Part shown: positions 1-11,701 of the stretch, in pieces
How the letters are laid out: each line of letters opens with the position of its first letter
Numbering within the stretch: the stretch's first letter is position 1
NCBI GenBank assembly: GCA_963555705.1
Contig: OY743179.1
Location: 18,980,692-19,044,691 of the forward strand
Length of the DNA: 64,000 nucleotides
DNA from: Ligustrum vulgare
Taxonomy: Eukaryota; Streptophyta; Magnoliopsida; Lamiales; Oleaceae
Direction of reading: 5' to 3'
Position numbers and translations under genes: made by a program
The notes under the pieces: generated by a model
What the model was told of the DNA's origin: nothing
The model's input: only the letters and a program-made list of their open reading frames with translations
Database searches by the model: none

Positions 1-963
1 GGCTTGAATTATGAAGTGACTTCTGAGGGGGCAGAGGAGCTCAACCATATTAAAACTAGCATCCTCCCCCGAGACGTCACTTTCAGCCCTTTGTTGTTCG
101 ACTCCCCCAGTTCCCCTCTAGTCAGGGCGGCCTTAATTACTGATCAGTTTTGGACAGAGGGTTGGGCCGCCTTCTCCTCCAGTGCTACTCCGTCTCGGAA
201 GCTGCTCGCTGCCAAGGCTATGAATGCCAGAGCTCTGGCCCTCATTGACGAGGTGGAGTCCTCCGTGGAGGTAGCTCAACGGGACAAGAGGGACGCTGAG
301 ACTGCTCTCCGCCATGCTGATAATATGCTCAAGGAGATCAATGACCTCAAGGCCCAGATGTCCATAGCCCGCAAATCTTCTTCAGAAGAGAGGGCTAATG
401 CGAAGCGCCTCCAGGAGGACAATGATAAACTGAAGCATGATCTCCGGTCCTCTGAATCAGACGTGGCGGCTCTGTGCAAAAAACTAGACGATTCCAACCG
501 AGCGCAGTCAATCACCTCTGAGGCTCCAGTCGCCGCTAATGCATCCAAGTTGAAGCTGGAGTCTGAGGTGGCAGCAGTCAATGAAAAACTGGGGAGAGAG
601 CTGGAGGCTAGGAAGAAGGCTGAGGAGGATTACACTTCCCTGGAGAAGCATATTGACTCCAGAATTGCCGAGGCCTTGGAGCGTACCATTGCAGCTAGGG
701 TGAAGGAGGTTCTGGATGCAAAAGTGTCGAGGGCAGTTCAAAACTTCAAGGATACCTTCGAAGATACCCCAGAGTACGAGGCTATGCAGAGGGTCTTTGG
801 GAACTTGGGGGCCAGGATGGCTTTGGGGGACGTAAAGGAAGTTTTTCCGACATTGGACCTGTCCTCCATTGAAGCCTTTTACCCCGAGCCTCAAGATGCT
901 CCTGCGGATCTTCTGGATGCATCTGACAAGGGCTCCTTAGAAGATGTCCCTCCTCCACAATGA
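1..963 (+). CDS. Extra ORF of the Tat-like element, antisense to gag-pol; coiled-coil C-terminal part
   Basis: The frame is open from the first base of the window to TGA at 961-963 (about 320 codons). The true start lies further left, because the right-hand homologue continues upstream. The first third is mixed, with an SPSRKLLAAKAMNARAL stretch. Residues of about 80-240 are rich in Glu, Lys, Ala and Leu with heptad-like spacing, which predicts a coiled coil. The tail is acidic (DAPADLLDASDKG, then Pro-rich). It is transcribed opposite to gag-pol. The homologous ORF in the right element (50386-52930, minus) is broken in several places, while this one has no internal stop. Its function is unknown. 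Antisense extra ORFs are known from Tat-lineage elements, and the right copy also has a domain resembling the plant 'putative gypsy type transposon' family. Confidence 0.75.
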   Translation, partial: GLNYEVTSEGAEELNHIKTSILPRDVTFSPLLFDSPSSPLVRAALITDQFWTEGWAAFSSSATPSRKLLAAKAMNARALALIDEVESSVEVAQRDKRDAETALRHADNMLKEINDLKAQMSIARKSSSEERANAKRLQEDNDKLKHDLRSSESDVAALCKKLDDSNRAQSITSEAPVAANASKLKLESEVAAVNEKLGRELEARKKAEEDYTSLEKHIDSRIAEALERTIAARVKEVLDAKVSRAVQNFKDTFEDTPEYEAMQRVFGNLGARMALGDVKEVFPTLDLSSIEAFYPEPQDAPADLLDASDKGSLEDVPPPQ

Positions 964-2059
964 TCATCTTCTGCATTTGCTTCATTGTCGATTGTTTTGT
1001 TAGTTTAGTTGTTTTTTTTTATATATGCCCTGGCACCTGATGCTGTGAATGTAACATTCATTCAACCTGTAAATGCCTTAATTTTATGAATGAATGCCTT
1101 AATTTTATGAATGAAATGTCTTATTCATATTTTGCCCAGTATTAAGGCAGCAACGTTTCAAACTGCTTAAGCATGAGTATTTCCAAGTACAGATGTCTTG
1201 TGATTGTAACTGTCTCGTAATTGCATGATGATTATGCGGGGAACTGTAGTTTCAAACTGTTTAGTCCCTCAGATCTAACTAGCTTAATGCATTCATGTTT
1301 GTTGGTTAGGTCTGATTTTGACCAACTTTTTGAGCAGTTTTACCCTATACCCTGCAACATTTATATTTACCAATTTGTACATATTTGTATGAATTTGTGT
1401 GGCGGAAGCGTGTGGTTTTTGCAACCAAAATAATATAAGAATTCTTATGTTTGTCTTTTACACATATTCACACAGCACTTAGTATACATATGCCTTGCGA
1501 ACGCTTTTTCTGAATGTATGTATAAGAGTATACATATGCCTTGCGAACGTTTAACACTTCGCACAAGAGGGCGACCTATATGTATGAACTAACTTAACGT
1601 ACCAAGGATTTTGGTTTATATGACAACATTTAGTTAGATTTGAGTGTTTCTAATCGCAAATGTCTTTACAAATTTCTTTACAAATTTGTTACCTCAGATC
1701 TGAGTGGTTCGAGGCATTTATGTTTACCAGTTAAATCTGATTTCATCAACCATTTGAACGTTTCTTGAATCACATTTTTTAGGACCTATGCAAGCAAATT
1801 TGTATGAACCCTTTTCTATGGTGTCAGCACGCTCGATTTCTTACGAAGAGGTCGCAGTGTGGGCTGATAAAAGTCCTTGTTTTTAACAATTTTTATGCAT
1901 AGCGTGGACGTATGGTGTCATGACCAAAATAATTTTGGAATGTGCTTTTATCCATTATGTTTGTCTAATATAGAGATTGGCGTAATTTTCCACGCAACTC
2001 GCCCATGAATTTTATGAAGCCATATGGTAATGTTGCAATCATAGAGGAGGAATTTAGTT
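964..2059. other. Non-coding interval between antisense ORF and integrase of the left element
   Basis: No coding signal is seen. The interval holds AT-rich 3' sequence for both convergent transcription units, and a 46-bp direct repeat around AGTATACATATGCCTTGCGA (starting at 1481 and 1527). The segment at about 1690-1745 is shared, in reverse complement, with about 49925-49985 of the right element. Confidence 0.6.
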
Positions 2060-3192
2060 TTATTGAAAATAACGGCGAAGGTGGTGCGTGTTCCAAGGAT
2101 TACATAGAGGTACTCCAGACAGGTCCTCAATCACGTATGTTCCAGGTACCACCTCGGCAAGGACCTTGTAAGCGCCTTCCCAGTTAGGACCTAGAGTCCC
2201 TACTCCTGGCTCCTGTGTTGAAAGAAGAACCTTTTTGAGGACCAATTCCCCAATATTAAAGCGTCGAATCTTCACTCTTTTGTTGTAGTATCGAGTCATC
2301 TTTTTTTGGTACTTGGCCATAACCACTTGGGAATCACTTCGCTTTTCCATGAGGAAATCTAAACCAGCCCTTTGCGCTTCCTCGTTCCTAACTTCGTCAT
2401 AATGAATTTGACGAAGTGAAGGGATTCCAATTTCAACGGGGCATACCGCCTCGGCTCCGTATGCCAGCGAGAAAGGTGTTCGAAGCGCTCATAACACTTG
2501 TGGGAGTTCATCTACCCATGCGCCCTTTCTGAATTCCAACTTCCTTTTCAGGGTATTTTTTATGGTCTTGTTCACAGCTTCGACCTGTCCGTTGGCCTGC
2601 GGGTGATGTGGGGATGAGAACAACATCTTAATTCCCAAATCGTCGCATAACTCATCGACGCTTCTGTTTTTGAACTGTTTCGCATTTTCGTAACCAGCGA
2701 ATGTGGTATTCCAAACCGGCATAAGATATTTTTCCAAATGAACATGGTGGTGTTGGCCTCGGTGATCTTCATCAAAGGTTCCGCTTCGACCCACTTGGTG
2801 AAGTAGTCAATTGCTACTATCGCAAAGCAATTGTTACCGGCACCTCTAGGCATTGGACCAATAATGTCAACCCCCCACTTTGCGAAAGGCTAAGGGCTAG
2901 TTACCACAGTTAGCTCGTGATGCGGCTGATGTGGTATGGTCGCGTGTCTTTGGCATTTATCGCATTTGCGCACGAAGTCATGGGGATCCTTTCGCATAGT
3001 AGGCCAAAAATATCCTTGTTTGAAGGCTTTCCGAGCTAGCGATAAAGCCCCGGCATGGTTGCCACAGATGCCCTCATGGATTTCTCTCATCACATACTGC
3101 CCTTCCTCTAGCCCCACACATCTCAGCAAAGGAGAGGTGTAACTCCGCTTATAAAGTTGGTCGTCCAAGAGTACAAAATCTGCAGAGTATTT
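2060..3192 (-). pseudogene. Integrase region of left Tat-like element, broken
   Basis: The order is zinc-binding HHCC region, catalytic core and C-terminal domain. The HHCC region is complete here (EIHEG...GNHAG...CDKCQRH). The first core aspartate (WGVDIIG) and the glutamate (GQVEAVN) are present. The second aspartate, expected in SDNAKQF, is lost to a short deletion and frameshift near 2685. In-frame stops replace tryptophan codons at 2890 (TSP-stop-PFAKWG) and 2489 (QVL-stop-AL). The frame ends at 2060 with RRYFQ and a stop, matching the right copy. It would have inserted the cDNA into host DNA. It is not functional as read. Confidence 0.88.
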
Positions 3193-5177
3193 CTACAATT
3201 TTCGAGCTGCTTCTGGCTCGTATGGCACTGTCTGATGCTTCAAATAGGCGATCAGGGGGTTCATCCAGGATCCCTCTTCTTCAATCGCCAAAATCTCCAG
3301 TCCTGGCTCAATAGAGGAAGTCAACATGCGCTCAACTGGGATTAGATTGTGTAACTCTAAATCGCTGCTACTTGCTAATTTGGACAAAGCATCGGCGTTG
3401 GAATTTTCTGCTGTGGGGATATGTTGCAACTCCATTTTCTCGAAATGTGCAGCCAAATCTCTTACTTTCTTCAAGTAAGCGACCATAGAAGGTTCTTTGG
3501 CAGAAAATTGCCCATTGAATTGGCTCACAACAAGCTGCGAATCGCTGTTAGCCACTACGGACTTAACTTTCAAGGCTTTCGCGAGTCTTAGCCCGGCTAA
3601 TAACGCCTCGTATTCAGCAACATTGTTCGAGACTTTGAATTCAAAGCGGATTGCACTGTGTAATTTAAACCCCTCTGGGCTTACTAAAAATATTTCTGCG
3701 CCGGATCGCCCATCAGCCGAGGACCCGTCAACGAATAATTTCCACTCTTGGCTGTCATATTGGCTGTCATCCGTGTTATCTACCATTTCGACCTCAGGGG
3801 GATGTGTGAATTCAACTATGAAGTCCGCCAATGCTTGACCCTTTACAGCGGTCCGAGGCGTATAATGTAGATCGAACTGGCTGATTTCTACTGCCCATTT
3901 CAGTAATCTCCTAGAAACGTCGGGTTTTTGCAACACTTGTCTCATGGGAAAGTTGGTGAGCACATGTATGGAGTATGACTGAAAGTAGGGATGAAGTTTA
4001 CGAGAGGCTGTGATTAACGAGAGAGCAAGTTTCTCCATATCTGGGTAACACGTCTCGGCGTCCAGCATGGCTTTGCTTACATAATATACTGGCAACTGAT
4101 TCTCATCCTCCTCTCTGACTAACACTGAGCTAACAGCCTCTTTTGATACAGCCAAATATAAGTAAAGAGGCTCGCCAGCCTTCGGCTTTGATAGCAAAGG
4201 GGGACGTCCCAAAGCAGCTTTCAGGTCGGCAAACGCCTGCTCGCATTCCGGTGTCCATTGGAATCGCTTTCCCCCTTTAGGACCTTGAAAAATGGCAAGC
4301 ATTTGTTAGTGGATTTTGAGACGAATCGGTTCAAGGCCGCAATTCTTCCCGTTAAGCTTTGCACTTCTTTTGGATTTCGAGGCGACTGCATGTTTAGCAA
4401 AGCATTGATTTTGTCCGGATTGGCTTCGATTCCCCTCTTATTCACCATGAATCCGAGGAATTTCCCAGATGCTACCCCAAAAGCACACTTTGCTGGGTTG
4501 AGTTTCATCCGATATTTCCTCAAAACATCGAATGCTTCTGACAAATGGAGGATATGATCCGCGGAGACCATGCTTTTGACTAGCATGTCATCAACATACA
4601 CCTCCATAGTGTTTCCCAATTGTTTCGAGAACATGCGGTTTACCAGCCTCTGATAGGTGGCTCCCGCATTTTTCAAGCCAAATGGCATAGCTCTGTAGCA
4701 ATAGAGTCCTCTATCTGTGATAAATGAAGTATGCTCTTCATCCGATTCGAACATGGGAATTTGATTGTAACCGGAGTATGCATCCATGAAGCTTAGCAGC
4801 TCATGTCCGCCGTGGAGTCGACCAACTGATTGATTCGGGGCAGTGGAAAGCTGTCTTTGGGACATGCCTGGTTCAAGTTGGAGAAATCAATGCACACCCT
4901 CAGTTTCCCATTGTGTTTTGGTACCAAAACAAGATTTGATACCCACTTCGGATATCGGGACTCTCTGATGAAGCCATTTTTCAATAGCTTTGCGACCTCG
5001 TCTTTCAAGGCCTCATACTTGTCCAAACTCATGGGCTTTCTCTTTTTCCTATGCCCAGGGCTCCGGGGATCCAGCTAGAGCTTGTGGCAGGCCTCTTTAG
5101 GATCGATTCCAATCATATCACCATGCTTCCACGCGAATAAATCGAGGTTTTGAAGTAAGAAATTTTTCAATTGACTC
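3193..5177 (-). pseudogene. Reverse transcriptase, RNase H and second RNase H of left Tat-like element, broken
   Basis: RT motifs are clear: LSFMDAYSGYNQIPM, AMPFGLKNAGATYQRL and the catalytic VYVDDMLVKS. RNase H follows (FQWTPECEQAF ... YPDMEKLALSL), then a second RNase H (WKLFVDGSSADGRSG ... NNVAEYEALLAGL ... ENSNADALSKLAS), the hallmark of the Tat group. A frameshift near 4810 splits the RT in front of HELLSFMDAY. An in-frame TAG at about 3193-3195 separates this segment from integrase, where the right copy has Gln. The core RT and both RNase H domains are otherwise uninterrupted in this copy. Confidence 0.9.
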
Positions 5178-5959
5178 TTGTATTCGGTCGGCGAGTCCAG
5201 TCAGATCTGTAATTCTTTGATTGGATCAAGTGGGTCTACACCGAAGCATTCCAACCTTTCGACTGGGGTGGGACAATTGTCACCCGCCATTCTGGGGTCT
5301 AGATCTGCCAAATCCTCCTCCAGTCTCATCGTAGCATCCTTATCACCAGAAGGCCCTTCACCCAATCTTGCAGGGTCTGGAGCAGCCTCGGCCATGGCTA
5401 CGTCGCTGATCATGTTCAAGCTTCGATCTTGAAATTTTCGAATTGCATTTGTGTAGCAGGCCCGTGATTCGGTTTGGCTCCCCCTGACAGTTGCAACGCC
5501 ATGCTCCGTGGGGAACTTCATGTTAATGTATTTCGTATGCGTCACAGCTCCCAAGTCGATGAGACCTGGCCTCCCAATTGAACCATGGTAGGAGGAGATT
5601 TTATCCACCACCAAAAATTCCATGGGGATTCTGGAAAGAATCGGTGCTTGCCCTACATCGGTCATAAGGGTTATAGACCCCCTAGGGGTTATGCTGTCCC
5701 CGGTGAACCCATATATTGGGTCCGGGACTGGGATGAGTGGAGTGTTTATCCCCATTTTGTCAAAAGTTACCCCGTAAATTACATTTACCGAGGCGTCGTC
5801 ATCCACCATCATCCGCGATAACCCGTTCCGGGCCACCACTATCCTTATAACCAATGCATCATTGTGTGGGAAGTGCACTCCAATGGCATCGTCTTGAGTA
5901 AATGTGATAGGTTCTGTCCGGGGGATCCCTACAGGATGTGAATGAATATGGTAATTCAC
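5178..5959 (-). pseudogene. Retropepsin-like protease region of left Tat-like element
   Basis: An open segment runs from just after the gag stop to about 5201. It contains the retropepsin-like active-site region MMVDDDASVNVIYG followed by TPLIPVPDPIYGFTGD and the flap-like FLVVDKISSYHGSIGRPGL. The family expects Asp-Thr/Ser-Gly; the right copy reads DDG, so the glycine is replaced by Asp here and activity is doubtful. The frame closes with TGA at 5199-5201, where the right copy has an Arg codon. It sits in a different frame from gag, with the same junction as in the right copy. Confidence 0.82.
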
Positions 5960-8010
5960 ATTGGCGGGCTACTTGGCCTCTCTAATATACTTCTTTTGGG
6001 AGTTGTTTGTGCTCCCACCTGCGTGGGGGCCCCCAGTATCGTATCGATTTCGCGGATAGGGAGGTCGGAGACAGGCACTGGTGGCTCACGTGTGTCTTTA
6101 TCATGCGCCGAAGTGGTATCCTGGCCCTTATTCCTGTTTCTTTGGCGATTATCAATCCTTTCTTTAGTCGAATTTTTCCATGGAGCTCTCCTATCAGCTC
6201 GGTTGAATTTCGGGCCACCGATTTTTTGGATTCTTCCTGTGTCGGGGGAGAAATCACGCCCCCTTCTCCCCTGCGCCTTTTGGTCAGCTAACATGTGGAT
6301 TTCCCTGCAATCCTCTGTTGCGTGACCGTAATATCTGTGGTAGGCGCAGTAAGCCTCAATCATGGGCTGTTTCCCGCTTCGGCCACTTTCCATCCTTCCT
6401 TGAGCAGTGGGGGGATTCTAGGGAGGAGTATTGGAATGCAGGTGAGGGTTAGCATCTGTGATTTCTGCTGCGAAGCTAGATCCTTTTCCTGGAAACGGGC
6501 GCGGTACACCACCTCGACTACTGCCAACCCTATCCTTGTTTCCCCCTTTCCTGAGGTTTGCCTCATTGGAATATCCAAGGTTGTATCTCCTTTGGGGGTG
6601 GTTATCTCTGGCCCTAGCCATTTCTTCCGATACAATCTCCTCCTTCATCAGGTCTACTAGAGCATTGTAATCTCTTGGTTTCCTGCTCCGGACATCCCTC
6701 CAGAACATGCTGGTCATATCAAGCCCTCCTTTCAAAGCGGAAAACATCTCCGCTTCTGTTATATTTTCGCAGATGTGCATCTCTTCAGTAAACCTAGCTA
6801 GGTAACTTTTCAGAGATTCGTCCCTTCCTTGCCTCAGATCCTGAAGGCGTTGGAGTGGGAGCTGGCCAGGCCTGGAGGAAACAAAGCATTCTTAAAAGCA
6901 GTTTTCATATCCCTCCAACTGTGGATGCTTCCAGGAGGGAGTTTTTTATACCATCGTATGGCACTTCCCTCAAGGGTTAAAGTAAAAGCTTTACATTTCA
7001 GTGTTGGGGTGGCCCGGCTATTTCCATGCTGGCGCGGTAATTTAACATGTGATCGTCAGGGTCACCTCGGCCAGAATATTTTACTATTTCTGGCATTTCG
7101 AAGTCATGAGGTACGGGGCATCTACGGAGGCCCTCTGTGAAGGGACTTATTTCCTCCTCGTCATCCAACTCGTAAGAGGGCAGTTCGTTGTTCTCATCAT
7201 GACCGGAATACATCGGATCATAGTGTTGGTCGTACAGCGGCAGAGCGTACTCTTGCCTTTGTGGTGGCATAACATGGCCTTAGTTTGGCCTCTCGTAGGT
7301 TGGTAGCTCATTGCGATATTTTGTCCGAACTGCTTCAGCTCTTCTTTCCTGCCTATTCCTAGGCTCATGTGCTGATGCCAACCTTTCTGCTCCCATACCA
7401 TGTTGTCCTTATACATTTGATCCTGCGACAAGGCTTCTACAGCGCGTCGCTCCCGCCTATTTCTAGGCTCGGGTGCATTATGCCGACCTGGGGCTGTTTG
7501 TCCCCGTTGCTGGCCCCTGAATAACCCTCCTATTTGGCTGAAGACACTGCCGGATTTTGCGGGAGAAGCCTCCCTGCGTCTAGCTGGGAGTGAGTTTTGT
7601 TCTTCGTGTGCTTCACGCTCCGGGCCTTCCTCGTAGGTGGGCTCGGATTCCACCTCGGCATATGCCTGCGGATCTTGGTAATAATACGAGGCGGTGGCCG
7701 CCTCGGATGGTGAATAATGTGGCTGTGGATACTGCTGAGGCATCACAGGTTCGTTCATAACATACCCTCGGCCATAAAGGCGTTCATTGCAGCAGTCTGT
7801 TCTATCTGCTACCTCTGCATCTCAAGCATTTGGGCCGCCATGCGAGTCATATCTCGCATCATGCGGCGGTTACGGTGCCGAAGCGGTGGGTTAGGTTGTG
7901 CCCCCCCCCCCCTCATTGGTGTTCTCATGAGATCCTTGAGGAGCCTCCCCCTCACTGTGCTGTTCACTTCTTCCCCTACAGGGGTTAACATCTCCATCGC
8001 TTTCATTCAT
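5956..8010 (-). pseudogene. gag of left Tat-like element, frameshifted
   Basis: The likely start is ATG at 8008-8010 (MNESDGDVNP, identical to the right copy). The reading frame is lost in a run of about 12 C near 7901-7912 and resumes with HRNRRMMRDMTRMAAQM. Later segments hold the retrotransposon gag domain (EEMHICENITEAEMFSALKG, FWRDVRSRKPRDYNALVDLM) and a CCHC-like knuckle (YCAYHRYYGHATEDC, near 6345). Further frame changes occur near 7150 and 6830. Gag terminates in TGA at 5956-5958, just where the protease frame starts. Gag would form the particle and bind RNA. Confidence 0.85.
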
Positions 8011-8084
8011 GTTTCAGAGGAATTTCTGGTCTTAGTTTGCCTTTCGAGGATAGATAGACTTTTATCTCACTGCTCCAAGCCTTT

Positions 8085-8365
8085 TTCAAGGTTGTTAAAC
8101 TTATGTTTCAAAGTTTTAAGCCTTTTTCAAGGTGAATACACTTGTGTTTCGAAGTTTTAAACCTTTTTCAGGGTGGATAGACTTATGTTTCAAAATTTCA
8201 AGCCTTTTTCAGGGTCCACGAACTTGTTTTTCAAAGCTCCTTACCTTTTTCAAGGTCCACGAACTTATATTTCAAAGCTCTACGCCTTTTTCAAGGGTAC
8301 CAAACTTATATTCCAAAGCTCTACGCCTTTTTCAAGGGTACCAAACTTATATTTCAAAGTCTTTG
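8085..8365 (-). repeat. Degenerate ~41-bp tandem repeats in the leader of the left Tat-like element
   Basis: Between PBS and gag, a unit of about 41 bp recurs roughly seven times. Each unit carries CCTTTTTCAAGG and TTTCAAAG-type blocks (plus-strand reading). The equivalent leader of the right element (40963-41245) has the same unit. The array is untranslated leader sequence. Spurious ORFs run through it because 41-bp units shift the frame. Confidence 0.8.
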
Positions 8366-8473
8366 CAGTTCTCCGCTCTTTTGCAAGAGGTTACTCGCCC
8401 TTTTTTCAGGCTTCCTTTCTAGGTGTGGCTTTTCATCATGTGTTTTCGTGGTTAACAGTATTGCTTCCCACAG

Positions 8474-8482
8474 ACGGTGCCA
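8474..8482 (-). other. Primer-binding site (tRNA-Asp-like) of left element
   Basis: The minus strand reads TGGCACCGT, four bases inside the 5' LTR. The right copy has TGGCGCCGT, which pairs with the 3' end of plant tRNA-Asp (recalled sequence). The left copy differs by one base. Confidence 0.7.
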
Positions 8483-8485
8483 AAA

Positions 8486-9157
8486 TGTTGACCACAAAAT
8501 CCGGCTGGACCTTGGACCAATACGTCTCAGCTCCTCCCTCTTGAACACGTGGTTCTCCTGCGCACTGTGACAAACAATCAGTTTGCAAAGAGGGCCGAGG
8601 TGGCTCCCATTTGCACTCCGATGCCAAAGTCAGTACTCATTGTTAGGTAAATATATGTTGGGTGCGGGAGATATAAATGTGTAGAAGAGAGAAAATGGAG
8701 TGAGAGAAATGTATATTGATAAATGTATTAAATTGCTAACCTCTTTCTTGGAGGCAAGTGTGCTCTATTTATAGAATAAGTAATTCTCTCAGATTGTGAC
8801 ACTTGTTATGCTTTACACTTGTCATCACCCTAACTCATGGAGGTGACAACCTTGCTTTTCAACCGTAATCATTGCTACATTTCGTAGGGGATGGGCGTCT
8901 GTCACGTCTTGGTAAAGGCAGTGTCCCATCACTGACTTCATCTCTCTTCTGGTCAACGTCATAAAGCGCCTCGGCTGAGTATAAAGCACATCGGCTAGGA
9001 GTTAACCGGGTCGGCTAAAGAGGTTTGCTTGACGTACCACCTCGGCATTCATCTCAAGGTGATATCTTAGGCCTTAGTTGTGGGTCAAGGTCCGTTGGGC
9101 CACTATTGGGCCTTCGCTGGTGGATCACTGTACCTTTCTTTGGGCCCGAATTTAACA
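8486..9157 (-). repeat. 5' LTR of left Tat-like element (672 bp)
   Basis: It runs TGTTAAATTC...CAACA on the minus strand and aligns along its length with the 670-bp LTRs at 40169 and 53953. Shared blocks include the inner GGTCCAAGGTCCAG-type segment and the outer CCCAACGGACCTTGACCCA-type segment. The inner edge abuts the PBS. Confidence 0.92.
8767..8773 (-). promoter_or_regulatory. TATA box in LTR of left element
   Basis: The minus strand reads CTATAAATAGAGCACAC. The right 5' LTR has CTATAAATGGAGCACAC at the same place. It is the likely promoter for the element's genomic RNA. Confidence 0.65.
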
Positions 9158-9462
9158 CATCTTATCAGCATTAAATTGGTCTTTCAAAAAGCAGGTTTTA
9201 ACTTTACACCTTTTGGGGAAAAATATCGAATTCAAAATCTCTGAATCTGTCTCATTTAATGACAGTTTCTATGAGATGCAAGTATTTCAAATTGCAATGG
9301 ACCGGAAAGAAATTCAAAATCAATGCTGAATATAAGCAAAATGAGTTAATAAAAAGAAATAATAATATGCAAAAGTTCTGAGCAGGAGAACTAGGCAGGA
9401 AAAGAACCCGGTCATTCCGTCTTTTATATATAGAAAATAACAATAACAACAACAACAAAAAA

Positions 9463-9495
<33 letters not shown>

Positions 9496-10439
9496 TAAAT
9501 AGAAAATTGAATAAAAAATAAAACTATTTTAATCTCCAACTCTGACCCTTCTTGCAAATTCTCAACAGAAAGAAAGGGGGGGACCCCTTGTAACCCAAGC
9601 GCTGCATTGACATTTATATTTGATTTTATTTAAAAATATCTTCATTTTTTTTTTTTTTTTTTTTTTTGCAGTACTCAATTTTATTTTTAAATAATAAAAT
9701 ATTCTATACATAAACTCAAAACTTTTCTTTCATTTTTAACTATACAATATTATATCAATCACTATTCAAAATATTTTTTTCTCAAATAAAAAAATCAAAC
9801 AAAGGCTTTAATTGTAGGGTTAAGTACAAAAATACAAACTTTTAAAGACCTGATTTTAAATATAAGGTAGTTTAAAAGATATATCAACAATATAAAACAT
9901 ATTATTAAAATCAGGTAAAACCTAAAAATAAAGATTCTGCCCCTTATAGTTTGTGTCGGCTTCTCTTCTCCTTCTTCAGAGGCTTCACTTGGTATTGCTC
10001 TCTTGCTCAGTTCTTTGAGTAATTAAAAACTATTTTTAATAATTCACCAACATAAGTTGGTTCCAATTTCTGTTGTGGATTCGTCTAGAATGATAGGACT
10101 ACCATCATCAGATGATTTTGTGTTATTAGCCGTTAGTTATTCCTTAAATAAAGGATTAGGTTTCAAATTTAACGATATTTAGATACTATGAATGGATAAA
10201 TCAGTCGATTTTAGCCTGTCAATTGTAAGTGGATGAGAAATATGTAGAAGTGATTCTACAAAGAAAGCAAAGAATCAGAAGAAAAATACGTCTATTCTTG
10301 GTTTATTCTTATAATAATTACTATAAATTGGAGATTAAGAACCTTGCATTGTTATGTATTCGCAATTTTAATGGTGTTGATAAAGAGAAGAGGAAAGAAA
10401 TTAAAATCCTCAATTATCATATTAAGCCACAATTTGAAG
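9158..10439. other. AT-rich intergenic DNA with simple repeats
   Basis: No supported gene. It contains an (AAC)n/(AAT)n microsatellite at about 9436-9497 and a poly(T) run at about 9648-9667. A 73-codon ORF at 10229-10450 is Lys/Ile-rich and runs into the neighbouring repeat, so I do not call it a gene. Confidence 0.5.
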
Positions 10440-11415
10440 AAAAAATGTAATTAATTACAATTGTAAGTTTGCTTGAAAAAAAAAAATTACAATTGTAACT
10501 TGTAAGTTAATTTTTATTATAAAATTATATTGAAGTTACAAATTTATTTGTTATACCATACAACTGTAACTAATAAATTTGTAAAATATGACAATTTTTA
10601 TTGTTGAAATTAATTGAATTAGAACAAATTGTAATTAATTACACTTACCTTAATTACAATTGGGACTTAATTTTAATTTTACAACTAATTACATTTTTAT
10701 TTAATGAATTTGCAAAACATGAAAGATTTAATTGCTAAAATTAATTGAATTACTTACAAATTGTACTTAAATACAATTGCAATTCAGCTACATTCTTTAA
10801 TGAATTACAGTTTGTAATTAAATACAAATGTAACTTAATTTTTTAATTACAGTTGTAACTTAATTGTATATGGAAAGCAACTAAAATTTTCAATTTTCAT
10901 TTAAAATTAATTGAATTAGTTACATATTATAATTAATTACAGCTACAACTTAATTACATCTTGTAATGAATTACTGTTTGTAATTAATTACAATTGTAAC
11001 TTGTTTACAATTTTGCAATTAATTATAATCGTAACTAACGAATTTGTAAAACATGATAGATTTTTTTGATAAAATTAATTGAGTTGGTTACATTCACCTT
11101 AATTACAATTGCAATTGCAACTTAATTACATTTTGGAATCAATTACAGTTAACAATCAATTATAATTGTATTTTTATTTCAACTTTGCAATTAATTACAA
11201 TTGTAACTAATGAATTTGTAAAAAAAAATTTGCTAAAATTAATTAAATTAGTTTCATTCACCTTAATTACAATTGTAATTATAATTTAATTATTTTTGTA
11301 ATCAATTACAGTTTAAAATTACTTACAAGTGTCACTTTATTTAAATTTTGTAATTAATTACAATTGTAACTAATGAATTTATAAAAACATTAATGTAATT
11401 CTTAATTTGTAATTA
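10440..11415. repeat. Higher-order AT-rich repeat built on TTAATTACAATTGTAAC
   Basis: The near-palindromic core AATTACAATTGTAA and its variants recur throughout about 1 kb. A longer marker (ACTAATGAATTTGTAAAA) recurs at about 10565, 10702, 11036, 11207 and 11373. The last three are spaced 166-171 bp apart, so there is a longer satellite-like unit made of short quasi-palindromic subunits. No coding potential. Confidence 0.75.
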
Positions 11416-11660
11416 ATTATTGTCTAACACCGTCACCATCATCGTCATCATCTCAACAATAGAATTATCTTCTCAACACCACCACTACAAATATCTCAAC
11501 CAAAGAAAAAACCAATCAATGCCCACACATCCCGGGTGATTCCCTATGCTAGAAACTGGACTTCCTCAAAACAAAAGCGCCCATCCTTTTTAATTTCTTA
11601 ATTCAAAGTGTACATCCCTGACAATACACACACACACATGATCAGTTATACACACGGTCG

Positions 11661-11661
<1 letters not shown>

Positions 11662-11701
<40 letters not shown>

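Larger units (their letters stand above)
1..9157 (-). mobile_element. Ty3/gypsy Tat-like LTR retrotransposon, left copy (cut by window edge)
   Basis: The element reads on the minus strand: 5' LTR 8486-9157, primer-binding site, leader repeats, gag, protease, RT with two RNase H domains, integrase, then an extra antisense ORF at the left edge. Its 3' LTR lies outside the window. Placement in the Tat lineage is inferred from a second RNase H between RT/RNase H and integrase, a tRNA-Asp-like PBS and the extra antisense ORF. The same layout recurs in the copy at 40169-54622, which makes the assignment robust. The coding parts carry in-frame stops (near 2489, 2890, 3193 and 5199) and frameshifts (near 2685, 4810 and 7901), so this copy cannot make a full polyprotein. 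Confidence 0.93.

Noticed and set aside
8132..8544. Repetitive ORFs with FKPFSG/LFQG-like units
   Set aside because: They are translations of the 41-bp leader repeats of the left retrotransposon in the wrong strand; the same occurs at 40780-41193.
10229..10450. 73-codon plus-strand ORF
   Set aside because: Lys/Ile-rich, no recognisable motif, no start context, and it runs into the AT-rich repeat.
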